A stretch of DNA of 64,000 bases from Berberis thunbergii (Eukaryota > Streptophyta > Magnoliopsida > Ranunculales > Berberidaceae). Shown in pieces: positions 48,291 to 60,700 of this stretch (the stretch's first letter is position 1; each line of letters begins with the position of its first letter). Both the position numbers and the translations under genes were made by a program. Location: contig QNQO01000644.1 of NCBI GenBank assembly GCA_003290165.1, positions 310,001-374,000 on the forward strand, read 5' to 3'. A model generated the notes under the pieces. The model saw nothing but the letters and a program-made list of their open reading frames with translations, had not been told where the DNA came from and searched no databases.

Positions 48291-49004
48291 GACTTTTTTG
48301 TTGGAAATGGATACAGTCGATTAGAGCGTGATTAAGAGTTAAAAGAAAAGTCATTCCTGATCATGACTTCATAACCAAGTTGATTCAAGTTTTCCCATAT
48401 GTTTCCTACCAAAACCTGGTATGGGACGAAACACCTTCAAGAGTAATACATACTCCAGCTTCTCTTGAGCACACAGCTTCCCAGTTGAATCTTATACCAT
48501 ACTCGACCATTGACCATTAGTTTGTAGATTATCTTAAATCCTTTCACTAAAATTTATCTACTCGGAAAGAAAGTTATGTCAAAATGACTGTTATTGCACT
48601 GCACATTGCTCTATTCAAGGCAAGTCAGACACCATACATTGTCACAGAAATCTTCCGAACCCATAACTCAAAATATAACATGGGTGACAATATCATCAAT
48701 TGGTTTAGTAATGAAATAAAGTAAACCCTATCGTATGTAGTGCATGAAGTTATATGCAAAAAGCAGCTTAGAAACCAGAACAAGTTGCATGAAAATCCAA
48801 CAGGGCACTCTTAAAATAACTCATTGAAATATAGAGAATGCAATTCATGAAGCTGACTATCCTTCAGTAAATGAACTAAAACCCAGATTGGCTTACAAGT
48901 TATGATTAGTAACAAGTTGGACCAAAACACATGGCAGTGCATTAAGTGATAGGCTTTAACTCTAGAAATATGATGATTACAGTTCTATAAGTTCTATCCA
49001 GACC
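48291..49004. other. Spacer before the S17 gene
   Basis: No gene recognised. The part next to 49005 is likely the 3' UTR of the S17-like gene on the minus strand. Confidence 0.4.
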
Positions 49005-52000
49005 TTAAGAGGTCAGAGACGCGGCTGCTTCAGTTTTGCTGCTAGGAACAGCACTTGGCGGGACATAGATGCGTGCTTTCTTCAAAATTTCTGCGACAAC
49101 CCAAAACTTTCTTTTGCTTAATGGCCTTGAAGAATCCAATCTTACCTGCAAAAAAATCGACAGATAAAATGTTATTGACTCTCACTTCTTAGAAAAAACT
49201 TTACATCTTGGATACTGTATAAGAAAAAGATAAACTGTCCAGATATATACCAAAACACTTCTTCTTCTTCTTCATATTAGGGCTGGCTATGTCCATTTGG
49301 CTAGCAAGAGGGACAAATTTCCAGTTTTCCACTAGGAACATAGCACTGATGATGTGAAGAACCGAAGGGGGTGGGGGTTATTTAAACTCTTTTAGTTATT
49401 TTACGTCAATCATCATGCTGTACACAATCTATAAAAGGGGGACTTGGAAGAAGAACCATTACGTCTACACCAATAAGTATTTCAAACACACCCACCCTAA
49501 AATCCGTATAGAAAACCAAGCCCTCTCTTTTGGTTGGTCGGAAACCAAAGTTTATCGGAGAACAAAGCTAAGCTAAACTGATATCAAGTACTCTTCAGAC
49601 GATAACAAAAGTAATTGAAAGAAGCAATAAAATCAAAATGGAAACCATAAAGAGTAACACACGGCTGTTAAGGCTGATGCTATTCATTAAGGGCTAGATC
49701 GATAAATTAAATCCCTGTCAACTACGGCCCAGTACCATTGCATACAATTCCATCAAACAAACTAACAACCACTTGCTCCCGATAAAAGTAACCTTGCTTC
49801 ATGTACGTTCATTATACTTTATATATAGTCAGAGTATAATTGACTCTCCTATACAACGGGAATCCAAATTCTCTTTGAGTGATCTAACTGCCCAAATATA
49901 GCATGCATAAACACCCCCTCAATGTACATTAGACCGCACACTGCCATTAAAGCTAAGAAGAAGGAAGTTTAGCATTCAGAACTTTAAGAAGTCCGACTAC
50001 TCACTAGTCTAGATTGGTTGGCAAGGAAAGTTTTATGAGGACAAAAAAAATACAAAAAATAAAAATAAAAATGGTGGACATTCTTGAGAGGTTTACCTGC
50101 AAAAATGAAGACAAGGGCAGCTAGCTTAATGAGGAATATGTTAGGCATTAAAGTAAAGATCTCCCCATCAGATGAAGATAAATGCCTTTGGTCAATCACC
50201 CGGGATGGATCCTTCTCAGCCCTACCTGTTGTCCATGGTTTCTAGCAGTGACAGGCAAATTGAGGATTTAGGGTCTATTGGAAGCTCAGAAGGGAATAAG
50301 AAACTGATAATGAAGAAGCAGGGAGTGATGGAAATGAGGTAGTTGCTGAAACAACAATATAAACTAATAGTAAATGGGGATATGCCAATGAAGTAGAGAA
50401 TTTTGGAATTATGAGTTTAAAGCCATGAAACCAAGCCTTTAGTGAGGAGGCTGGTGGGCTGAAAGATGATTCAATCAATAAAGAGATCCACACCATGCTA
50501 GTGTATGTACATCATGAAGATGGAGTAGGCCTGGGCAAGAATCCTGGTCCGACCCGGACCAGTTGAACCGAGACCAACCAATTTCTACCATTTCCATCCC
50601 GGTCCCGGACCCTATTTCCACAAATTCAGTCCCGGACCCACCCAGTTACTGTAGCATACCCAACCACAGACCTGACTCACGCAATACATTCTCCCTCTAT
50701 TTCGCCAGACCTCATAATCACAATCACCCCTCACATCACACAATCGCCTCTCTTTTCTCGCCCATCAGATCGCAGCTAATAGTCCCGATCTCATTGACAA
50801 CCTCTCGCAGCAGCAACCGATCAACTCCTTCCCTGCCGCTGTCCAGCCCCACCAGCAAGCTGATCACAGCTCCTCTCAGCCTCTGTCTTTGACAATTTGA
50901 TGGTCACGATTTGTTGTCAGAAAGCTCTGACCTGACGAACTTTCAAAGTACATCACCCCACATGCCCATTCAAACTCATAGTCACACCCAAACTTTTCTT
51001 TTTCTTTACCCCACATAACTCTCATTGCCACCCACCTTCTCTCTATTAATGGCAGTTCTCTCCCCATCATCTCTTCTACGACTCAACTTTCCTCAACCAC
51101 CAACACCCCACTCTCAAAATCTCACCTTTTACTTAATTTCCAACCAATATCAACCAATACATATTGAGACTCCACGACACCGCCACCCACTCTCTCAACC
51201 TCGCCATACACCGCCCCCCTCTCTCTCCCACACAACCATTGCCCCCCTCTATTCTCTCCTCGCCGCACACCACACACATAGCCCCGCAATAGCATCGATC
51301 GCCTCTCTCTCCATGATCGTCCCTCTCTCTTGCAACCCCATTGTCGCCAGCCAACACCGATTGTCACAATCCCCTTCTCTATGCACAACTCCCTCTCTCA
51401 CCAAGCCTCCTCACCGCACACAGCCACTGCCGATCGCAGCAGCCCTCTCTCACGCAGAGTAGCAAGTCAATCGCCAACACACAGCCAACCTTCGAAGTCC
51501 CCAATTTCAACAGGGATGGCATGGTTTCATCCCGATTCAAAACGGTTCTATCCAAAAAATTCTTCTATCCCAAACCGTTCCGTCCCGTATCACTGGACCG
51601 GGACAAACTCAATCTCAGACCGTGCCCACCCCTAAGATGGAGGTGAATCATCTCTCTACAATGTTGCAGTTCAAAAGATGATTCCAGGAGGGTGGCTAAA
51701 AGTATCTATGGACCATATTTACGAGAATTAGATTGGATACCCGACAAACATGAAGTGATATGGGAGACGTGTGATATCCCGCGGATAGGGAAAATTTAAA
51801 GTATCGGGTTTAACAACAATTGCACTATTGTCTATTGAAGCCCAACTAACTTCTAAGACCTCGTCCACGATAATAGCCTTAATCAATGGAACTGGAAAAT
51901 GAAAGTAGCCTACAAAATAGAGCAAACAATTTTTTTTTACATATGGGAATAAGTAAGTTATAGGTTTCATGGCTTAAGATGATAGTATTTGCATTTTGAA

Positions 52001-52474
52001 TTTTCATCTCATTAATGAAGTACTACTAGGCAAATGCTTTTGTTGGGAGCTAATGAATTGAAATAATCAACAAATTTCAGCAATGAAGTTTTGGATATAG
52101 AGCAATTGGTGATGGATTATTGGCCTTAATATGGCATTGTCGCTCACCCATCCCATTCTCCAGGAAACCCATTTCCCATGTTTTGTTGGTCAATTGGGGA
52201 AAAAATCGAGTAGTCAAAAAATATCTTTAAAGTCGGCCTTTGTACTCCTGTATCTCTGTATTTCAGTAAAAAAATTTAACCTTAAAAAAAGGGTTGAACA
52301 AGAGAGTATTACTCTGTCACCAATGTTGCACTCATTGTTCTCATCGTGAGCCATAAACTTGCTGGTTCTTTTAATATATCGGTTGTAGAGCTTGTGATGG
52401 AAGAGCCGATCAACAGCAACCACTACAGATTTTTGCATCTTGTTTGAAACAACCATGCCCACCACTGGCTTCAT
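49005..52474 (-). CDS. Small ribosomal subunit protein uS17-like, probably mitochondrial
   Basis: Two exons, 52474-52313 and 49145-49005, joined in phase to 100 residues. The sequence [20 protein letters not shown], then [40 protein letters not shown] and [12 protein letters not shown] is the OB-fold S17 family, which binds 16S-type rRNA. It closely resembles the Arabidopsis organelle-type S17 (At3g18880, At1g49400, recalled), which lacks a long N-terminal extension; mitochondrial location is inferred. The C-terminus is Ala/Ser-rich. The 3.2-kb intron contains a complete hAT-like element. The frame is intact. Confidence 0.9.
50526..51634. mobile_element. hAT-like non-autonomous element with exact 8-bp target duplication
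   Basis: 1109 bp in the intron of the S17 gene. Left end TAGGCCTGGGCA, right end TGCCCACCCCTA (inverted, 10 of 12). Exact 8-bp direct repeats AGATGGAG flank it (50518-50525, 51635-51642). Subterminal regions carry GGTCCGACCC/GGACCGGG-like motifs. The interior is strikingly C-rich on the plus strand, producing long but meaningless open frames (for example 51025-51462). No transposase. Confidence 0.85.
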
Positions 52475-54745
52475 TGCTTCTTGGTATCCTTAAAAGTGTA
52501 GGACTGATTGATTCATGCCAAAAAAGAATAAACATTTTAGCAAGGAAGTTTTACAATAAAATAAAACTATATTATGACACTCTAAGCTAGACTGAAAAAA
52601 AGGGGGTAAACCTATGATAACAACATGAACAAAATTTCCACATAAAAAATATGATTTCGAAACAAACATTTTACATAAAAGTTCGAGGAACGTTTGTTCT
52701 TGCATAGTATTCTTAAAAGGGTGTTATATTTTTCAAATTTTACACCTCACAGGCAAAAGGGAAAAAACACCCCTTTTAGAGTTGATCGCATTGCAGCATT
52801 TAATCAAACACCCAGTGAACAAACTACGGTATGAAACCCTACGATTGCCTATAACTACAAATCAGGGAGAAACATTGCGAATTAAAGAAAACCCATCACT
52901 AAATAATCACATTTGTTTGAATGAGAACAAACAAAACGAAGTTTACCCATATATATGGAACGTATAGAATACTTACATGAAAACAGAACAAGAGAGAGTG
53001 GGCGAGTGGTGTGGGGTTGTTGTGGAACCTAGTAATCCGATTCACCGTGCACTGGAACTACTCAACTACAATTGCACACAACTACAAAGATGAAGGATCA
53101 GAGAATGGTGAATATTTAGATGTGCAGGAATCGGAAAACAACGGGAGGAGACGAAACATAAAAGAGGGTTTAGGTTTTATTTTTTTTGGCAATTTGCACT
53201 TTCCCCCTATAATAAAATAGCTAATAGAAGGTGACTCTAAAATGAATTGGTATTACACTTTGCCTCCAAAATTAGCAATCAACGTGCTCTAATCTAAAGT
53301 TGAGATTTAATATTTTGTATCTCAAAGAATTTATTACAAAAGGTCAAATTAAAATGATAAGCATATATCAATAAAAATCTAACCACTACAAAAAAAATCG
53401 TCTTCTTTGCCAACCCACTCATCCCCCTGTTCCCTCTTTACTAATTGAATTCCCTATCACCATCTTATCCGCTTTCATGTTTCAGCCTCCGCTTCACTAA
53501 TGTTTCAGCATCCCTTGGCCTCCATTAACACTATCAGCTTCTCCCACCATTTCCTCTCTTTCCTTCTTCACCACTCTCCTTCTATTTCTTCAATCTCAAG
53601 ACTAATTTAATTACTTTTGCATATTTACCATTCATTACAATTAGGGTTTAAAATCGTATTGACTTTTATCGATTTCAAAATTTTAAATCGAACATTTAGA
53701 AAGCCGAACCAATCTTAATTTACATAAATCACAAATTGAACTGATCGACTAACTAACTGTTACTACAACATAAATAAAACTGAACCGATTATTGGATTAC
53801 ACATATTATATTATCTTTACATATAATATATAATTTATTATTTTGTGATTAAAAACACTTAAAAATAAAAAAACTGAACCGATCATATCGATTTTGAATT
53901 TTCTCAAAACGAAATCGAACCTAAAGTGAACTGATCACCAAATCAATATTTTTTTAAACCCCAATTACGATCGTAAATTATAATTATTTTTTAAACAAAA
54001 CAACACATTACAACGCATGGAAAACGTGCATTGATTGACTATGCTTAACCAAGGGGGTTTCACTAATTTCAATTAATCGGGGTAGATACAAAAAAATTCG
54101 ATTGGGGGCATCTGGGTAAGGGAGTGCCACGATGAAGTTAAGCAAAAGGTTCCTGGACTGGAAAAGAGGTTTATCTATTACTAGTCTGTTGCTCCAAAAC
54201 ATCCAAACCGTTATCCTTTCTCTCCAAAAATCTAGTAGTGTCCTTTCCTTCCTTCTTTCACCTAACCCAAATAACACTCACTCACTCACTCTATGGGTGA
54301 AGAAGAATGAGAACAATAGGGTCGAGAAGAAGAACAAGTTCCCAAAAGCCAAACCGGAAGCAGCAGCAGCAGCAACACTACAATTAGGTACCACATTGCA
54401 TCTCTTCTCTACCCTTTTCAGTGTTTCAAGTTTCATGGATCCAAGTACTCCAATCCATATTTTTCTACTAACCCTTTCTTTGTAGAGGTTTCTAAGTGAT
54501 GGGTTTGTAGTTTGCTTTCTCATGTTGAATGAAAGGTTATAGATTTGTTGAATTTGCCAAGTAATGAGTTGCCCCAGCAAAAATATTATGCTCATAAGTT
54601 TCTTTGATCAAATTGGTGGTTAAAAAAATGTCATCTTTATGTATGTTATGTGCTCAAATGAAGGTCTCTTTTGTTTATTGTAGTGTGGTGGAGAAGTCAG
54701 GGGTTGTTACTGTTTTGAGAAGCTGAAAAATGTGGCCTTTTGTTC
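52475..54745. other. Spacer between S17 and DLDG1 (divergent promoters)
   Basis: The two flanking genes diverge, so both promoters must lie here. A 318-bp MITE-like element is at 53644-53961. The open frames at 52490-52705, 53011-53220 and 54132-54485 are not recognised. From about 54130 the sequence may be 5' leader of DLDG1. Confidence 0.4.
53644..53961. mobile_element. Small inverted-repeat element
   Basis: 318 bp. Left end GGGTTTAAAATCGTATTGA, right end on the opposite strand GGGTTTAAAAAAATATTGA. CAATTA directly repeats on both sides (53638-53643, 53962-53967). The interior has several GAACCGAT/ATCGATTT motifs. Class is uncertain. Confidence 0.55.
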
Positions 54746-57700
54746 ATGTTCTTAATGAGCACTTCTATGGTCTTATGTGAACAATTCGTTCCATATGACC
54801 GAAGATTGTTTCAAAAGGCAGTTTTTTCACACAGCACGTCTACCTCTTTGCTTACTGGAAGGAGACGGCTCCACGGGTTGATTGCTAAAGCTAAAAGTGA
54901 TCACTCAAAGAAGAGACCTTGGTGGAAGAAGTTCTTTTTCGATGAAGATGGCAATTGGCTTGGTTTGAAAGACAACGACATGGTTGAGGAATTTGAGGAG
55001 GCTGAGAATGCGGGTGATGATGAAAATTTGTCAGAGGGAGAAAAATTTGAAGCATGGAGGAGGAGAGCAGAGGCAATCACAGAGTTGCGCGAGGCACGGG
55101 AAGATATGAGGAATGCTGAGAGTCGGAAATGGGAAGATTGGCTTGTTGAATCCCCTTTGGAAAGTCATGATTCTTCTTGGGATCAAGATTGGGTTGGTGG
55201 ACTGGAGGATGAATCTGCAGAAGATGTTCGGGCTAATCCAAGTGATATGACGTCTGAAAATGGATTGGTTGAAAACATAAGGGCCCTAATCTATGGAAAG
55301 GAAGACGATGATTTAACATATGAAGATCGTGTTTTCCAGTATGCTTCATCAGCTTCAGTAAGTGCCTTGATAATTGGCTGCATTTTGCCTCGAATGTCTA
55401 AAACAGGTTATCAGTTTCAAATATTTGATTTTGGAAACTGTTTATAATGTGATTAATCATATAAATGCTGGATCTTGTGGTTTATCTCATGTGTTTTGAT
55501 TGTTAAAACTAGCATGATATATTCGTTCTTACTTCTTTCTTTCCAGGCAAAATTCTTGGTCTTGTTGGTGATTATACCATGTGCTTTGGATTTTTTGGTT
55601 CATGACTATGTTCTCATGCCATTTTTGGACAGGTATTGTAGCCATTGTTGTTTGTACCTCTTGTAGAGCTACATATTTAGAATGTTGGTTCTCTCTTACC
55701 ACAGTAGTTACATCCTAGGTATAGCATCCTTACAATGTACCAACTTCTTGAGAATATTTCTGGCTAAATGCCACACTAAAACTTTTAGAAAGTAGGGTAA
55801 AGTAAGCTACAAGAAGATAAAACATATTTGAATTCCTAGTAAGGAATGCAAAAACTTAATGAATTTTAAATCTTCTAAGAATGGCAGTCACATGAAGGGG
55901 CAACCTCCTGCTTTGGAACAATGATTTTGCAGTTCTTCCTCAAAACAATGAACATAATTATTAAATCTTGTAAATTATTATGTATTTGAAACCTAAATTT
56001 AAGATAAATGTATCATAACAAGTTGTGTATCATAAGATACGGTGCAAAGTAAATATACATTAATTTATTAAAGCATAAAAAATACATAAATATGACTTAT
56101 TTAAACAAAGAGATCCTTAAAACCATTGATATTTGACTTTTGTAACACATGTAAGCAAGCTATTGTCTATCATCCATCCATTCATTCACGTCACTTGTAT
56201 AACACTTGTAAACATCATCCTATAGATACTATGTTGATGAGGCTTAAGTACAATATGTGTTGAGTGTGCATAACATAAGATATCGATAACTACGACCATG
56301 AATTATCAAATCATAAACCACTGTCTAAGGAACTGAATCTGTCCCTTTTTTCACCAAAATTCCTCTAAGACACTATTATTGTACTAGAAAGATTTGAAAC
56401 TGGTTGAGTTTTTGTGAGGATGATCTCCTCTACATGTAGATCACCTTTTCCAACAGTAGTTAGGGGTTTCTATAATTTTTAACCCCATAAAATTTGATCT
56501 TAAAGTTGCCACTGAAATGGATAGCTTGGTATTCTTCCACTTATGAACCATTTCTCAAGCGTTTATAAATATTGGAATGTATTGCACTTCTGGGAATGGT
56601 ATATGTGATGAAGACGTCAACCTTACAGAAATTCCTTGAATTTCGAAATGTCTAAGTGGAGCAATGGTAATTTAGTAGGAATTTCAGTACAAAAATACAT
56701 TAGTCATCATATCCCTTTTGGATGCACGACGTTCTGTTTTAGCTGAAGCAAAACAATGAAATCTAGACGCCACTACATCTCCATCGAGGATGAGTTCATG
56801 TATCCTTTGTTGCATGCACAAAAAAAGCTTATGCACGTTTTGCAGAAAGTGACTTTCTTTAGGTGTTGAACAGGTATGTTAAGACTGTTCCTCTTGCAGC
56901 CGAATTTTTTGATGTAAGAAGGAATCAAAAGCTTGAGATGATAAAGACATTGAAAGTTGAGAAGTCGAGATATCGATTTGAAGCAGAGATTGGTAAAGCT
57001 CCTCTTCTTTCAGATGAGGAAGTTTGGTTGGAAATGCGGCATAAAGCGTAAGATCAATCTTCTTTGAAATATCTGGTTTTCTTGTGTGGGGCATACCGCC
57101 ATTTCAATCTATTATGGTGATGATCAATTCAAAACTTTTGTCTATTTGATGCTTCATTTCTTACACCCAAGATGCTAAATCCATAATTCTGTATTCGCGC
57201 TTTTTCTTTTCTTCCTTTGAAATAAATTTTTGCTATTGATTATTTTCTTTGTTGTCTATGCATGTTGCATATAATAGTATCTTATGCCGCATCATTAGAT
57301 TTTTTCGTTGTAATATGTTGTTTTGAACTCTGAATCTAGCATTTACTTTCAATGAATAAATAAGTGAACTAGATTAGCTGAAGCTTAAGTGTCAAGTTAT
57401 ACAATTATGTGATGATGGCTGGCTAGTGTTATCTTATCTGCTCTCACTATCTTATTTTATCAGGTTAGAGTTGAGAGATGAATGGAGGTTAGAGAACCGA
57501 AGAGCATTTGCCAACATATGGTCGGATACAGTATTTGGGATTTCATCATTCATTCTTTTGTATTTCAACCAAAGCAAAGTAAGTACTTTTCATCTATCTG
57601 TTCTTTCCTTTGTGAATAAGACAGTTTAGTAAGTATCTTTTCGTATCCTTCTAATAAATCGATTGTAGTAGATGATATATTTCTTTTCAAGCTTTCAGCT

Positions 57701-60700
57701 ATCCTAGTTCTTGTTAAAATAGTCATTAGTTTCATGCAATATAAACAACAGATGGTGTGTGACTAGATTTCCAAAGATCAGTAATTTAAACTAGGTTATG
57801 ACTTATAAGGAGGAAAAGAAAAACAAATTGCTTTGATTCCAAGCAAGGAGACCCGGACTCTTCAAAACTTGTGGTATCCGTGTCCGACCACCGACACTTG
57901 CTCGACACGCCTCTGACACACGTCAGACACTTAGTCAACGTGTCGGCAAGTGTTAGACACATGGTTAATATGGTCAACATGTTGGACACACCTCTGATGT
58001 ACTCGAAACTTGGTCAGGACACAGTCAAGACTCGAAAACAAACTTTGTTTTATTTTTTTCTTTTAGATGTTTGCAAATAAACACCTATTTTAATGGTTGT
58101 TAGTCCATCTGAAGTGAATGACTATTTCAATTGTGATTTCAAACAAATAAGGAAAAAACCCACTAAAGCATAGAGGCAGTCTCTGTTTCTTCTTCTTCTT
58201 TTCTTTTTCTTTAATTTGTTTTTTCTCTCCTCTACTTCTTCTCTACTATACTTTTTCTCTACTTTATTTTTTTTTCTTTAAAGTTTCTTCTTCGAGACAC
58301 TTTATTAAAAATTATTATTATTATTATTATGTATATATATGAATTACTAAAAAAAAATAGTATGACGTGTTGACATGTCCCCAAATCCTAGTTTTTGGGA
58401 AATTATCGAGTTGGCGTGTCGTGTCTGTGTCTGACACGAGTCACACGACGCACGTGTTTATGTCCATGCATCCTTGATTCTAAGTGATGATAATAGGAAG
58501 GACTATTAGATGATATATTTCTTTCAAGCTTTTAGTTATCTTAGCTCTTGTTAAAATAGTAATTTATTTTATGCAATATAAACAAGAGATGGTGTGCGTC
58601 TGTATTTCCAAAGATCAGTAAATTGTTAGCGCGTCGAGCACAGGCGTGCCCCTGGGTCCACTCTACTTAGCAAGGATATTGTCCCCAACTTGAACACCCA
58701 TGACTTAGGCCCTCCTAACTTGGGCGTGTGTGAAGTTTTCCTTAAAAGGTCTCGTTGCTAGTTGAAAGTGGACCACTTGCCAATGGTAACCTGGTTGGAT
58801 GGTTAAGGCTGTGGTGGTTTAACCCCCACGTCTTGGGTTCTATACCCACCGGCGGCACGCTCACCTTTAAAAAAAAAAAGTGGACTACCTCTTTATAATC
58901 TTCCTTGACAAATTCACCATAGGTGATGTGGTACGATTCAATCCAACACCATGTCAAACATTTTTTCCATGCTTTAATGTCAGTTGGTCTCAAGGTACTC
59001 TCTGATGCTTATCAAGACTTCTAATATATGATGCAAAGTAGTAGATAACTACCAAGATTGTGTAGGGTTATAGATAGAAAACTTAAGTGTAATGAAATTT
59101 GTGAGAATTGAATAAGACACATGTAAAGTGGGGTTAGAATAGAGTCTTAGGTAACTGCTCAAGTTTGTATTGATTGATACAGTGAAGTTACCAAGAGTAA
59201 AATGGAAGCAACCGTATGAGACTTTTTCATTTCACATTAGACAAAGATCTTTTCAAAAGCAACTCTTCAATGCCAAAGCAAAACCGAAGTCTTTACAATG
59301 ACCTTTTTCTCCTCCAAGGCCTTAATATTGAAGACCTATCAGTTCCCTTCAAGATATAAAAATCGTCAATTAGCGTATGCAGTGAAACTGCAAATATATC
59401 GTGAATGAGTGTTTCTATTTTGATTCTGGTAGAGGCAAAGGAAAGGCTTGAGAGGGATTGAAGAGGGTAAACTGAAGAAGCTTTCTGTAGTTGTAGGGGT
59501 GAGAAACCTCTTAATCTGAGTGGTTTGTCCATGGATCTTATCCCTCCAACTCTCCAAAGTAGGATCCCGATCAAGGCAGTGTTATCCATAGTCATCAAAT
59601 CGTTTATCATATCGTATATCGGAAACCTAAATTTAAGAGACACATATAATATGGTATCGTGTATCGCAAGTTACTGCGCAAAAATCAGTATATAGATATA
59701 AAAATATATAATATATTCAAGCAGGGGCGGACCCAGGATTTTAGTTGAGGGGGGGCGAGATGGAAAATACTTATTAGCTGATAATAGTAGTTATCAATGG
59801 TAAAGCCAATTTTTTTTTACCGAAGCTAATAACTAATAAAAAAAATTCAACTATAAAAAATACAATGCATATATCAAATTGGATCCAAGTGTAGTCAATT
59901 TTAAGCCAAAATAAGGTCACTATTGATAACCTTAACAAAAAGCAAACAAGCATAATAATTAGAATATATAACTAATATCACAAAAGAGTTTGTCTAGGCA
60001 GCCAGACTTTAAAGCCATTTTTAGCCAGGCTAGAGCATTTTTACACCTTTACCCATTCTCTTTAAAATACATTCACAAACATTATCTATAGAAGGGATAG
60101 AAATGTAAAAAACTTAAAACCTGACCAAAAAGTGGCTATAAAGCCTGGTTGTCTAGAATTGAGAATCACAAAATAATTAGGATAAGTTCTAGGTGAAACT
60201 AAAAAAAATTTGAAATTTGTGAATCTAATATGATCATAATACAATTTCAAAGAAAAAATAGTTTATATGAGGCTCAAATTTTAGGGGTGGGCAAAGTCGG
60301 TTCGGTTCGGTTCGGTTTGAGGCCCAAACCGCTTTCGAACCATTTTCAATCGGTTAGCCCAAATCACCGATTTTGTAAATGGTAAATCCTGAAATTCGGT
60401 TGGGCCGAAATTCGGTTCGGTCTGGTTCGGTTGGGCTGAAAATTCGGTTTTAACTTTTTCAGCCCATTTTGACAGGCCCATTTTTAGCCCAAATAAAAAT
60501 TGACAATGAACTTTTTCTTTGTCTGTGTTTTTCTCAAACGCAAAGATCATTCAACCAAAAATAAACAATCACAAAAGCAATCAGTACATGGAAGAAGCTT
60601 TTCCATTTATTAGCAAGGGAAACCACAATCACAAAAGCACCTCTTGACTTAAAAAAAAAAAGCACAATCACCCATTGAACAGCAAGGGAAACAACTATCA

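Noticed and set aside
51025..51646. Several overlapping open frames of 70-145 codons on both strands
   Set aside because: They lie inside the hAT-like element 50526-51634. Its C-rich bias removes stop codons in several frames; peptides are low complexity (Pro, His, Ser, Thr) and unlike any family I know.
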